Assembly (NCBI GenBank): GCA_019235715.1
Contig: JAFAKE010000070.1
Span: 32,436 to 96,435, forward strand
From: Vulcanimicrobiota bacterium
Lineage (GTDB): Bacteria > Vulcanimicrobiota > Vulcanimicrobiia > Eremiobacterales > Eremiobacteraceae
DNA length: 64,000 nucleotides
Reading direction: 5' to 3'
Shown: piece by piece, positions 17,653-25,777 of the stretch
Layout: each line of letters opens with the position of its first letter
Numbering within the stretch: the first letter of the stretch is position 1
The notes under the pieces: model-generated
What the model saw: only the letters and a program-made list of their open reading frames with translations
What the model was told of the DNA's origin: nothing
Database searches by the model: none
Translations under genes and position numbers: made by a program

Positions 17653-19044
17653 TCAGTGCGCCTCGAGCGGCTCCGTGTAGAATGTGCTCTTGTATATGTT
17701 CTTGTACGCGAGCATCGGAACGATTCCGATCGCGAGCAATCCAAGCGTCACAGTATCGGCGCGCCAGCCCGCGCTGATCAGCTGCGCGACCACGACGACC
17801 CACAAGAAAAGCGCAGCGCCGAGCGGCCAGACCCCTTTGAGCCACAACGCCTGCCGGTCGTGCGCGAATTCGCTTCGATAATAACGTGCGCATGCGAACG
17901 CCGACAGGCCATAGTAGAACGCGATGTAGATACCGATCGCATTGACCGACTCGTTGAGCACGTCAGATACGCTCGAGCTTGCGGCCGCTGCGGCGAAAAG
18001 CAGCAGCGAAATGACGCCCATAAGAATGCTTCCGAACCACGGCGTCTGGTAACGCGGGTTCAATTCGCCGAAACGCTCGCCGATCACCCGGTCGCGGCTC
18101 ATGGACATCAGCGTGCGGCTGACGACGAGCAGCGAGGTCTCGAGCGTGCCGACGGTGCTCAAAATGACGATGATAACGGAGATATCGCTCCACGGACGAG
18201 GTAAGATCGCATTGGCGAAGACGTCGAGCAGATTGGAACCGGCGGCGGCGATCGACTGCGCCGGCAGCACGAGCTGGATGCTGATCTGCATGGAGACGAA
18301 GAGGATGAGCAAGATCAACACGCCGCGCAAGCCGCCGATGCCCGGCGCGCGGCTATGGTCGACCGTCTCTTCCGCGAGATTGGCGGTGACATCCCAGCCC
18401 CAAAAGTAGAACAGTGCGACCAGCGCGCCGGCCAATACTGCCGCGAGACCTCCTGCCGGGTACGGTGAGAACCATGCGATTCGAAACGCGTGCGCGTGGC
18501 CCGCTGCGATCGCAGCTGCGATTCCGATAACGGCCAACGCCGCCAGCCCGACGATCTCCAGTCCAGTGACAACGCGTTGGAAGTATGCGGTGGTGCGGAT
18601 GCCGACGAGCACGATGATGTTGACCAGCACGAACCAGAGCGCACCGACGCCCGTCACTGCGAGGACGTTGGTCGCAAGTCGCGGGGCGAAGAGATCGAGC
18701 GTCGCCGACGCCGCCGGCAATGAGCCGGCGACCATGAAGATCGTGTTCGCGACGAGGATCGACCAGCCGGCGAGAAAGCCGAGCTCCGGATTGAGCGCAC
18801 GTCCGACCCACGCGTAGCCGGCGCCGGCGTCCGACCGCCATGCGTTGAGGTAATAGTAGGCGACGGCGAGCCCGAACATCACGACCGCGCCGAGCAATAG
18901 TGCGCCCGGACCGAACAGGCCGACAGCCGCCATCAGCGCGCCGGTGCTCACCGCGATCGAATTCGCCGGCGCCGTGCCGGCGACCGCGATCAGCGCGGAG
19001 TCGAGCCGCGAGAGTACGTTGTGTCGAAGCTGCGTGGCGTCCAT
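17653..19044 (-). CDS. APC-family amino acid/amine permease
   Basis: The protein of 463 residues has about twelve membrane segments with the APC-superfamily start SRLDSALIAVAGTAPANSIA and AWRSDAGAGYAWVGRALNPE, and the conserved WGWDVTANLAEETVDHSRAP between helices 6 and 7, seen in amino acid and polyamine antiporters. Because its upstream neighbour on the same strand is an FAD amine oxidase 12 bases away, import of an amine or amino acid for oxidation is the natural reading. The start is uncertain: ATG at 19044 or the in-frame ATG at 19086 overlapping the oxidase; neither has a strong Shine-Dalgarno. Confidence 0.87.
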   Translation of the reverse strand: MDATQLRHNVLSRLDSALIAVAGTAPANSIAVSTGALMAAVGLFGPGALLLGAVVMFGLAVAYYYLNAWRSDAGAGYAWVGRALNPELGFLAGWSILVANTIFMVAGSLPAASATLDLFAPRLATNVLAVTGVGALWFVLVNIIVLVGIRTTAYFQRVVTGLEIVGLAALAVIGIAAAIAAGHAHAFRIAWFSPYPAGGLAAVLAGALVALFYFWGWDVTANLAEETVDHSRAPGIGGLRGVLILLILFVSMQISIQLVLPAQSIAAAGSNLLDVFANAILPRPWSDISVIIVILSTVGTLETSLLVVSRTLMSMSRDRVIGERFGELNPRYQTPWFGSILMGVISLLLFAAAAASSSVSDVLNESVNAIGIYIAFYYGLSAFACARYYRSEFAHDRQALWLKGVWPLGAALFLWVVVVAQLISAGWRADTVTLGLLAIGIVPMLAYKNIYKSTFYTEPLEAH

Positions 19045-19055
19045 ATTCGATAGTA

Positions 19056-20351
19056 TCAGCTCACCATGTCCAAAAGGCGATACCACGCTCCCGCGGCTGA
19101 GACGAGGCCGGGCACCATGCGATGAATGCCGAGCGCAGGGACGGGGAACGTGCTGCGCATGAACGGACTATCGACGTACGTGTCTCCGGCGACCTGCGCG
19201 CCGATCTGCGACCCGAGCAGGGTCGCTAATGCAACCCCATGGCCAGCGTAGCCGGCGGCGTAATAGGTACCGGCGATCTCGCCGGCGTGCGGAAGCATGT
19301 CTGCGGTGAAGTCGATGGTGCCGCCCCAGGCGTAGTCGATCTTCACATCGCTGAGCTGGGGAAAGAGCGCAATCATGTCCGCGCGCAAGACTTCGGCGCT
19401 CTGCTCCGTCGCGCTTGAGGATTCAGGCACAAATGACGCCCGGCCGCCGAAGAGCACGCGCTGGTCGGACGTCAGCCTATAATAATGAAGGAAGTGCTTC
19501 GAATCGAACATCATGCGCTTAGCCGGTGCGACCGCTCGCGCCAGCTGGTCGGGGAGAGCCTCCGTCGCGATCACGTAGGAACCGATGGGGACGATGCGCC
19601 GGCGCAGCCATTGCGACTCGGGGCCGGTATACGCCCCGGTGGCGATGACGACGTGCTCGGCTGAGAGCATGCTACTGCATGCGCGAATGTGAAATTTGCC
19701 GTTCTTGCGATCGATGGCGAGCACGGGATTGTGCACGCAAACGAGGGCGCCGGCATTCACCGCGGCGCGCGCGACTCCCAGCACGAGCTTGGCAGGATTG
19801 ACGCCCGCGCTCGCCTCGTCGACAAGTCCGCCGAAGTATGCGCCGGATCCAACTTCCGACGCAAGACTTTGTTGCGGCACGAGCTTCACGGAGCGGTCGA
19901 AACTTCCGTTGATGAGCTCGGCATCTCTCTCGAATTGAGCGTAATGCCCGGGCTTCGATGCAAGCGCGATGTGTCCGCTCCTCGAAAAATCGCAGTCGAT
20001 GTGCTCTTCCTCGATCAAACGCTCTACGAAATCGATCGCGGCGAGCGACGCGGCGTCGAGCTTGCGCGCAATCTCCATTCCAAAGCGCTCGACTAGCTCG
20101 TGCGCACCGACTTTCAAGCCCGTCAACACCATCCCGCCATTGCGCGAGCTCGCGCCCCAACCAACCTCCTGCGCTTCCAGTACGGTTGCGCGCACGCCGC
20201 GTTTCGCAAGCGCGCGCGCGGCGGAGAGCCCTGTCAGGCCGGCGCCGACGATCGCCACGTCGCAAGTCGCCGGCACGTCTTGGCCGTTTGCGATGTGCTC
20301 AGCCGTCGGCGCATCGCCAAGCGTTTGGTGCCAGTACGAAGCATACTTCAT
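19056..20351 (-). CDS. FAD-dependent amine/amino acid oxidoreductase (DAO family, PuuB-like)
   Basis: The 431-residue protein has the Rossmann dinucleotide motif VAIVGAGLTGLSAARALA near residue 33, the VLEAQEVGWGASSRNGGMVL block typical of DAO-family oxidoreductases with GASSRN, and the C-terminal FAD motif GYAGHGVALATLLG. The start MKYASYWHQTLGD resembles gamma-glutamylputrescine oxidase. It should oxidise an amine or N-substituted amino acid, releasing aldehyde, ammonia and peroxide. The permease gene immediately downstream supports uptake and oxidation as one pathway. Substrate is inferred only at the level of class. Confidence 0.87.
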   Translation of the reverse strand: MKYASYWHQTLGDAPTAEHIANGQDVPATCDVAIVGAGLTGLSAARALAKRGVRATVLEAQEVGWGASSRNGGMVLTGLKVGAHELVERFGMEIARKLDAASLAAIDFVERLIEEEHIDCDFSRSGHIALASKPGHYAQFERDAELINGSFDRSVKLVPQQSLASEVGSGAYFGGLVDEASAGVNPAKLVLGVARAAVNAGALVCVHNPVLAIDRKNGKFHIRACSSMLSAEHVVIATGAYTGPESQWLRRRIVPIGSYVIATEALPDQLARAVAPAKRMMFDSKHFLHYYRLTSDQRVLFGGRASFVPESSSATEQSAEVLRADMIALFPQLSDVKIDYAWGGTIDFTADMLPHAGEIAGTYYAAGYAGHGVALATLLGSQIGAQVAGDTYVDSPFMRSTFPVPALGIHRMVPGLVSAAGAWYRLLDMVS

Positions 20352-20451
20352 GCGAAGGCCGCCATCGTCGCATAACTACGCGATGCGTTCGGTGAGGGCC
20401 TCGCCTTAGGCGACGTCGACACCACTGCGCGTGCGCTTGAATATGACTAGA

Positions 20452-20997
20452 TTACTTCGGCCTGTCCTCGCCCGGCAGCGTGAACAATGTTCGCACGACT
20501 AAAGAGAATCCGGGCAACGCCGCGTGCTGCAGCGTCTCGTCCTCTCTGAGGATCCGGCTTCCGGCAGCGTCGCGGATCGTGATGGTTTTTCGTTGCGGGT
20601 CAACGAGAAATACGACTGCAGTACCGGCACCAAGGTAGACGCGCGTTTTTTCGTCGATGTCTGCCTGAGCATCTTCAGGCGAGCGCACTTCAACCACCGC
20701 GTCCGGTGAGACGCGGGGGATGTCGGTATCCTTAAGCTGCTCTAACGGCATGCGCGCGTACGACAGAAAGGCGATATCTGGCACGAGCGTCCGTCCGATT
20801 TCGCCTGGCGGTCGCACTTGGAAGTGCCACTCAGTGGCGGCCACTCCATTTTTCCGTTCGTGCGTCCACGCGGTGAGTGCCGACACGAACTCGCTTTGTG
20901 CGACAGCGTGCCTGCGCTTCGGGCTCACCTTTTGGAGAACCCGGTTGTTGACCCATTCGAGCGCCGGCTTGGCTTCCGGCAAAATGATTTCGTGCAT
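20452..20997 (-). CDS. Uma2-family endonuclease-like protein (DUF820)
   Basis: The 181-residue protein shows the Uma2/DUF820 restriction-endonuclease-like core: VPDIAFLSYARMP with the active-site Asp, DAVVEVRSPEDAQADIDEKT giving the E-x-R/K pair, and YLGAGTAVVFLVDPQRKTIT. It belongs to a PD-(D/E)XK superfamily abundant in cyanobacteria and soil bacteria, and its biological role is not known. It stands alone between the oxidase gene and the WYL regulator, both on the same strand with gaps of 100 and 63 bases. Confidence 0.88.
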   Translation of the reverse strand: MHEIILPEAKPALEWVNNRVLQKVSPKRRHAVAQSEFVSALTAWTHERKNGVAATEWHFQVRPPGEIGRTLVPDIAFLSYARMPLEQLKDTDIPRVSPDAVVEVRSPEDAQADIDEKTRVYLGAGTAVVFLVDPQRKTITIRDAAGSRILREDETLQHAALPGFSLVVRTLFTLPGEDRPK

Positions 20998-21060
20998 GCG
21001 TACACGCGGATGATATCACGCCTGGCACTCTATCGTCTAGTTTACGGGCCGGCCGTAAAG

Positions 21061-22101
21061 CTAATCGGCGACCCAGTCGAATCGCAAGAGCCGTTCGTCG
21101 ACCGGCACGCGTTCAGCCCATTTGTGATCGGTGAGGATCGCGTCCGCGAAATGCCGAGCCATTTCGGCGGCTTCAGGCGGAGCCGTGATCTTGGCGTCAC
21201 CGCCAAAGCTGAGCACCCAGGCCACGATTTCTCGCGGATCGTCGACCTCGAAGATCATTTCAACGGAACCGTCAGCAAGATTTTTCCGCTTCACTTCAGC
21301 CGGCCAGCGCCGTGCGTTGACGTCAGCCGCTCGATTGCGGGCGAACCGGACGACGATGCGGAGAACATTTCTTTTTTCGGCAGGTCGTGTCGAGCCGTCA
21401 CCTGAGATGTAGATCCCGAAACTATGCTTCAACCAATTATCCAATCGCAGCTCTGCATCGGGCTTGAAGACGTCACCCTCTTTGCTCGCAGCCTCAGTCA
21501 TCCGATCGATCGCGAAAAATTTGGGATGGTGCGCGCCTTCCTCCGGCCCCCACACATAGATACGACCGGTGTAGTCGAATAGCTCGTATGGGGCGATCGC
21601 GCGACGAGATTCAACGCCGTCGCGGCTGCGGCGATACTTGAAGCGAAGGATGGTGTGATTGCGGACCGCACCTTCCGCCGTCTTGAGACAGTCGAAATAG
21701 ATCTTGTCCATGCGCGGCTGCGGTTGGCGCGGCGGCAGCTGTTCTGTCGCCGACGGGTCGAGTTCAGAAAGCTGCTCATCCCAGCGGTCTAGCTGCGGCC
21801 CGATGCCTTCCACGAATGGGCTCCCAAGCCGGGAGACCGCGACTCGCAGCAAGGCAAGCAGCTCGCGTTTGCGTGGATCCATCTTGGGCGCTTTAGAACG
21901 CGTCCAGCTTCCGATGACTGTGAACCTTTTGGTTTTCGCATTCCAGCGCAACCGGCAACCTTCGGCCGCAAGCTCGCGCTTGATGCGCTTCCAGGTGCTC
22001 GGGGAAAAGGTTTTTCCGTAGATCACCGCCGCGCGCCTGACAGTGACCTCGCGTTTTGTGTCGAGCTCTTCCAGCAGAGCCGCAAATGCTCTGGCCTTCA
22101 T
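21061..22101 (-). CDS. WYL-domain transcriptional regulator
   Basis: The 346-residue protein has an N-terminal winged-helix-like region (KREVTVRRAAVIYGKTFSPS) and a central WYL domain (NHTILRFKYRRSRDGVESRR, IAPYELFDYTGRIYVWGPEE, FFAIDRMTEA), followed by a WCX-type C-terminal part ending ERVPVDERLLRFDWVAD. WYL regulators sense ligands, often nucleic acids, and frequently control stress or defence genes. It is transcribed divergently from a five-gene operon containing a nuclease-like protein. A perfect 21-bp palindrome sits 21 bases upstream of its ATG and is a likely autoregulatory operator. Confidence 0.88.
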   Translation of the reverse strand: MKARAFAALLEELDTKREVTVRRAAVIYGKTFSPSTWKRIKRELAAEGCRLRWNAKTKRFTVIGSWTRSKAPKMDPRKRELLALLRVAVSRLGSPFVEGIGPQLDRWDEQLSELDPSATEQLPPRQPQPRMDKIYFDCLKTAEGAVRNHTILRFKYRRSRDGVESRRAIAPYELFDYTGRIYVWGPEEGAHHPKFFAIDRMTEAASKEGDVFKPDAELRLDNWLKHSFGIYISGDGSTRPAEKRNVLRIVVRFARNRAADVNARRWPAEVKRKNLADGSVEMIFEVDDPREIVAWVLSFGGDAKITAPPEAAEMARHFADAILTDHKWAERVPVDERLLRFDWVAD

Positions 22102-22121
22102 GTCCTTGTTATCGGCTTCGT

Positions 22122-22142
22122 CCGGGTCAGATTCTGACCCGG
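22122..22142. promoter_or_regulatory. Perfect 21-bp palindrome in the WYL/operon divergent promoter region
   Basis: CCGGGTCAGA (22122-22131) and TCTGACCCGG (22133-22142) are exact inverted copies around one T. The palindrome lies in the 129-base region between the divergent WYL regulator and the 22231 operon and is well placed as an operator. An alternative is a mobile REP-like palindrome, since elements with similar GGTCAGA...TCTGACC cores occur near RAYT transposases; no transposase is seen here. Confidence 0.6.
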
Positions 22143-22230
22143 TCGGCTCGCGGCCGTCATGACGCCGACCGGTCCAGCACGCTATCCTTTTCGTGTAGAC
22201 GACGAATCATGGAAAGGACCGTGGATCGCG

Positions 22231-23073
22231 ATGAGAACGCCCAATGCTGACGACCTCGTGAACCAAGTGCTACGCGCTGCGAGCGAGGGTGACGGCGTCA
22301 CCCAAGACGATTTGCGCAAGCGCCTGACGTTTGCATTCGACATGTACGAGGGCAGCGCTGCCGCACCATCCCTAGCCCAGATCTTGCGCTTCAGCCGGCG
22401 CACCCATCGGGCGCAACAGCGCCTCCTCGAAGCCAAGTTGGTCTGTCAAATGCAGGGCATGCTGCGCACCACGCGGCTTGGCGAGGCATTCTTGCACGCC
22501 GGTTGCCGGCGCATAGACGAAGCCACACTTGCGCGCCTCGCGGAGTCCCTTCCCACCCAAGAATCGCTGCCGCTCGAGCAGGCGCAACCGATGCAGAGCG
22601 AGTTGGCTGATACGGAAGCTGCCGAATCCGAAAGCGAGCCGGTTCTTGATGCCAAGGCGCTGATGGCCGCAACGCGTCTGAAATATTATCGCCACGGCAA
22701 AGACCTCTATAGCGTCACGTTCGATGCCGACCTGCGCACGTGGACCCTGGAGATCTGGTTCTCTGGTCGCGTCGTGCGCGCGCGTACATTCGTGATGCGA
22801 GCGCCCAAGACCGGCCACGCGCGAGCGCAGCTGCTTGAGGCGGCGATGCGCGTCAACGAGATCGCGGTGCCGCATTTCTTCGTCGACGATCGCGATGGCT
22901 TGTACCTTGGCGTCGATGAACGCCAGGAGAATATCGATGCGGCATCGCTCCGCTCGCTGATCTTCACGCTGTTTTCTGTGGCTGCGGACCAGTACGCGCG
23001 GCTCTACCGCCTCGTCACGAGCGAAGACGCACTCGCTACGCTTGAAGCGGCGTACAAGAGGAGCGGATCGTGA
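22231..23073 (+). CDS. Unknown protein with YbjN-like C-terminal domain
   Basis: The 280-residue protein has a helical N-terminal half with a possible winged helix (SLAQILRFSRRTHRAQQRLL), a Glu/Ala-rich acidic linker near residues 120-145, and a C-terminal alpha/beta part. The latter (LYSVTFDADLRTWTLEIWFS, YLGVDERQENIDAASLRSLI) resembles the YbjN/type III chaperone-like fold, by pattern only. Start: ATG at 22231, with AAAGGA 16 bases upstream, is taken; a longer in-frame start at 22159 is possible. It is the first gene of an overlapping operon facing the WYL regulator; its last base pair overlaps the next start by four bases (GTGA). Confidence 0.65.
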   Translation: MRTPNADDLVNQVLRAASEGDGVTQDDLRKRLTFAFDMYEGSAAAPSLAQILRFSRRTHRAQQRLLEAKLVCQMQGMLRTTRLGEAFLHAGCRRIDEATLARLAESLPTQESLPLEQAQPMQSELADTEAAESESEPVLDAKALMAATRLKYYRHGKDLYSVTFDADLRTWTLEIWFSGRVVRARTFVMRAPKTGHARAQLLEAAMRVNEIAVPHFFVDDRDGLYLGVDERQENIDAASLRSLIFTLFSVAADQYARLYRLVTSEDALATLEAAYKRSGS

Positions 23074-23393
23074 TCGATTCCGCGTCCGCGAAAGACCTCC
23101 GCTTCACCACGCATGCGCTGGTCCGCTACGTCGAGCGTCATGTCGATGCCGGCGCCGTTAAAATGTTGCGCCGGCGCGGACTGAGAGACGGCGCCATCCT
23201 GCGCGCGCTCGCGCCTCGGTTTGACGCGCAACTTGAGTTGTTTCGCTCAGGTGTGAGCGCTTGCGCACACCGCGGATTACGCGCGCAGAGCATCGCTGGC
23301 GTGCCGTTTCGGCTCAAGGTCGGACGCATGCGTGTGGTGATCCACAACGGGCGGTGCGTAACCGTGCTTCCCGCAGATCGGATGGCGTCCTGA
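23070..23393 (+). CDS. Small DUF4258-like protein
   Basis: The 107-residue product has FTTHALVRYVERH near the start, the H-A-x-x-R-x-x-E-R pattern of DUF4258-like proteins, followed by DGAILRALAP and a C-terminal VVIHNGRCVTVLP. Such proteins share a RelE/BrnT-like fold in general outline, so a toxin-like or RNA-binding role is conceivable, but this is inference from pattern. It begins with GTG and overlaps both neighbours in the operon (four bases upstream, one base downstream), implying coordinated translation. Confidence 0.6.
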   Translation: MIDSASAKDLRFTTHALVRYVERHVDAGAVKMLRRRGLRDGAILRALAPRFDAQLELFRSGVSACAHRGLRAQSIAGVPFRLKVGRMRVVIHNGRCVTVLPADRMAS

Positions 23394-24046
23394 TGAAAGA
23401 TCTAGTCGTATCCCCCTCCTCATTCGGATTTCTGTACGAAGAGTGCCCAGCGTGTTACTACAATTCCGTGCATGGACTCCGCCGCCGCCCGTCGACGCCG
23501 TTTCCCTCTATCTTCACGCAAATCGACCGCGCGATGAAGGCGCGCTTTTCCGCTCCTGGATGGCATGTTGTGGCGGGCGAACGGCGCCGCTTCAAGATCG
23601 CCGCGTCCGACGGCTGGGTGCGCTCGGCTCCCATTCCCGTGCGCGGCCACGACCTCACGCTTACGATCCGCGGCACGTTCGATTCAGTACTGCGCTTCGA
23701 AGATGGCCGATTTGGCTTGTGCGATTGGAAGACCGCGCCCGTCAAAGCCGATCTGCTGTCCAAGTACTCGCGTCAGTTGCACGCGTATACCTTCGCGCTC
23801 GAACGCCCGGCACTCGATGAGCCTCAGCGCATCGACGAACTCGGCCTTGGTGTGTTCGAGCCCGCTGCATTTGACGTGAACGCCGGCGCTCAGGCGAGCC
23901 TCACGGGGGGACTCACATGGTTGGCGATGACGCGCGACGACGTCCGCTTCGCGCGCTTCTTGCAGAGCGTCGGGCAACTGCTCGCGCTTCCGAATGCGCC
24001 GCCGCCCTCTCCGAGCTGCGCCTTCTGCGCGTATCGCGCCGCATGA
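23393..24046 (+). CDS. Cas4/RecB-like PD-(D/E)XK nuclease family protein
   Basis: The 217-residue protein begins MKDLVVSPSSFGFLYEECPA, the S-x-x-S...C-P-x-C start of Cas4/RecB-type PDDEXK_1 proteins. The nuclease core is visible as GTFDSVLRFEDG (Asp97) and LCDWKT (Asp111, Lys113), followed by YSRQLHAYTFAL, the QLxxY motif. Cysteine pairs C18/C21 near the start and C209/C212 near the C-terminus (CAFC) could hold a metal or 4Fe-4S cluster as in Cas4 and AddB. A DNA exonuclease or end-processing role is likely by family. It overlaps its upstream partner by one base and the next gene by four. Confidence 0.82.
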   Translation: MKDLVVSPSSFGFLYEECPACYYNSVHGLRRRPSTPFPSIFTQIDRAMKARFSAPGWHVVAGERRRFKIAASDGWVRSAPIPVRGHDLTLTIRGTFDSVLRFEDGRFGLCDWKTAPVKADLLSKYSRQLHAYTFALERPALDEPQRIDELGLGVFEPAAFDVNAGAQASLTGGLTWLAMTRDDVRFARFLQSVGQLLALPNAPPPSPSCAFCAYRAA

Positions 24047-24432
24047 ATGACGCGATCTTCGTCTTGCTGATGTTCGGCTGTTATATCGCGGCGCCGATCG
24101 TCGCGTACCATCGCGGCCAGCGCTATTGGTGGGTGCACATCGTCCTCGGATGGATGGCTCCCGAACTGGCGCTGTTCATCGCGTTCATGCCAGTCTTCAT
24201 TCTGCGGAGTAGCCCGAAGAGCGTCCTCAAGACGAGATTGGATCGCAACGCGCTTCACGCGCAGCTGCGGCGATTGAAATGGGCGATCTGCCGCCGATCG
24301 AGATCGCCGGAATCGTTCCGGGCGCCGCCGAGACGTTTTTCTGGCGCCAGCGCGCGCAGTACGGTGAGCGGCTACGAGCGGGCCATAACGCCGTTGATGT
24401 CGTGTGGGGCCCGACGGGAACCATCTTCGTGA
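24043..24432 (+). CDS. Small membrane protein, possibly frameshifted
   Basis: The ATG overlaps the nuclease stop (ATGA). The first 65 residues hold two hydrophobic segments, IFVLLMFGCYIAAPIVAYH and LGWMAPELALFIAFMPVFIL. After residue about 80 the sequence becomes Arg/Ser-rich and looks like a read-through of the wrong frame, and it overlaps the next gene by 154 bases. Either the real protein ends early, or a base error near 24270 separates this anchor from the PH-like domain that follows, which would make one membrane-anchored protein. I cannot decide from this sequence. Confidence 0.55.
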   Translation: MNDAIFVLLMFGCYIAAPIVAYHRGQRYWWVHIVLGWMAPELALFIAFMPVFILRSSPKSVLKTRLDRNALHAQLRRLKWAICRRSRSPESFRAPPRRFSGASARSTVSGYERAITPLMSCGARREPSS

Positions 24433-24698
24433 GCGACCAGCGCATCGCGTTCAAGTCATCCCATGGCTTCATTTCCGCCGGTTACGAGCGCATCTTCGGC
24501 TACGATGCCTATCATGACGGCTTGGGTTTGCAGATCGAAGAGCTGGGCATGATCCGCTTTTTGACGGGAGACGAGTGCCTCGGCGTGCTGTTCGATAATG
24601 TCGTGAAGCGCTTGAGTCTGCTCTCTCGCGCCGCCGCTGCCAGAAGCTCGCCCATGCCGCGATTGCTCCCGCAACGTCCGGCCGCTAATGGGACGTAG
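24279..24698 (+). CDS. PH-like (bacterial GRAM/bPH) domain protein
   Basis: The 139-residue protein contains the pattern of small bacterial PH-like domains: WGPTGTIFVSDQRIAFKSSH (conserved G-x-L/I-x-x-T/S-x-x-R-hydrophobic-x-F), then YERIFGYDAYHDGLGLQIEE and MIRFLTGDECLGVLFDNVVK. These domains bind lipids or partners at the membrane. It is the last gene of the operon and overlaps the membrane-protein frame for 154 bases, so it may be its C-terminal half. No function is known. Confidence 0.6.
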   Translation: MGDLPPIEIAGIVPGAAETFFWRQRAQYGERLRAGHNAVDVVWGPTGTIFVSDQRIAFKSSHGFISAGYERIFGYDAYHDGLGLQIEELGMIRFLTGDECLGVLFDNVVKRLSLLSRAAAARSSPMPRLLPQRPAANGT

Positions 24699-24783
24699 GC
24701 GAACGCTTATGCTTGTCGCGAACGCAGCCGATAACCCGACGGAGACGTTTCGAACCGAAAAAACGTTTCCATAGTGGAGATCC

Positions 24784-25695
24784 TTGAAAAATCTAATCGC
24801 CGCGCTCGGCCTCCTGGCCATACTGGGAGTCGCCGGACCGGGTCGTGCTGACAAACCAGCGCCCGCTCAACCTGTGAGCGCGCCGCTTCGAATCATGGCG
24901 CTCGGGGACTCGATCACCGCGGGCGTCAACGTCGTGGCTCCCGCCGATGGCGGGTACCGCCGCAAGCTTTCGGCCCTGCTCACTGCGCACGATTATCACG
25001 TCGTCTTCGTGGGCAGCCGCAACGACTTTTCGGCCGGCTTGGCGCAGCCGTGGCATGAGGGCTGGCCGGGCTACGTCATCAAGGCATATCCGTCGGCGCC
25101 CATCGGTCAGTTGAGCGGCCAGATAGCGGCTGGCGCGATCTCAATGGACAAGCCCGACGTCATTCTCCTCATGATCGGCACCAACGATCTGCTGCGCGCG
25201 CAAGCGGGTTATGCCGGCTACAGCGAGCCCGCGGCCGAGCGCAACATGGGAGCGCTGTTGAACGAGATTTTCGCAGCCAAGCCCGATGTACGCGTGATCG
25301 TGGCCGGCATCGTCGACAGCCCGCGCCTTACCCAGTGCAGTGTGGATCAGTTCGACACTGGGTCATCCCTGTGCGGGCCCTCGGCTGGAGGGTTGCCCGC
25401 GCTCGTCAAGCGCTTCCAGGCGCGCGGCAAATCGATTTGGCTCGCTAGCGGCATGAACCGCGCACTGCCGCGCACGGCCGCGTATTTCCCAGACGGCCTG
25501 CATCCCGACGACGCCGGCTACGACGCTATGGCACAAGTGTGGTTCCGCGCGTTCCAGTCCTCACTTGGCAGCCCCGCTCAAGTTGCGGCCCTCACAGCGC
25601 ATCACGCCGCGCAGACCACGGCGCAGCCGGCGATCGCCAACGCGGCTGCATCATTGCATGCCAACGCCGCACAACCAAACTCGAAGAGCCACTAG
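24784..25695 (+). CDS. Secreted SGNH/GDSL hydrolase
   Basis: A signal peptide of about 22 residues (ALGLLAILGVAGPGRA) precedes an SGNH hydrolase: block I MALGDSITAGVN, block III LLMIGTNDLL, and block V YFPDGLHPDDAGYDAMAQ with catalytic Asp and His. It would hydrolyse esters of polysaccharides or lipids in the periplasm. The start is a TTG at 24784, supported by GGAG six bases upstream. Upstream, ACGTTTC occurs twice (24745 and 24763) around a region that also forms ACGTTT...AAACGT, possibly a promoter-associated element. The C-terminal 45 residues are Ala/His/Gln-rich and without fold. Confidence 0.88.
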   Translation: MKNLIAALGLLAILGVAGPGRADKPAPAQPVSAPLRIMALGDSITAGVNVVAPADGGYRRKLSALLTAHDYHVVFVGSRNDFSAGLAQPWHEGWPGYVIKAYPSAPIGQLSGQIAAGAISMDKPDVILLMIGTNDLLRAQAGYAGYSEPAAERNMGALLNEIFAAKPDVRVIVAGIVDSPRLTQCSVDQFDTGSSLCGPSAGGLPALVKRFQARGKSIWLASGMNRALPRTAAYFPDGLHPDDAGYDAMAQVWFRAFQSSLGSPAQVAALTAHHAAQTTAQPAIANAAASLHANAAQPNSKSH

Positions 25696-25736
25696 ACCCA
25701 GTTTCTTCAAGGTCGAGCTCGGGTAGAACGGCAAAA

Positions 25737-25766
25737 CGCGCCGCGAGGCGGCACCGCCGCGGCGCG
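25737..25766 (+). terminator. Strong GC-rich hairpin after the SGNH hydrolase
   Basis: CGCGCCGCG (25737-25745) and CGCGGCGCG (25758-25766) pair perfectly; the loop can also form an inner GGCGG-CAC-CGCC stem. No T-run follows, so termination would be inefficient, but the structure closes the hydrolase transcript just before the acyltransferase start. Confidence 0.45.
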
Positions 25767-25777
25767 CACGTTCTCTC

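Noticed and set aside
24745-24769. ACGTTTC direct and inverted repeats before the SGNH hydrolase
   Set aside because: They are too short to call an operator with confidence; they are mentioned only in that gene's entry.
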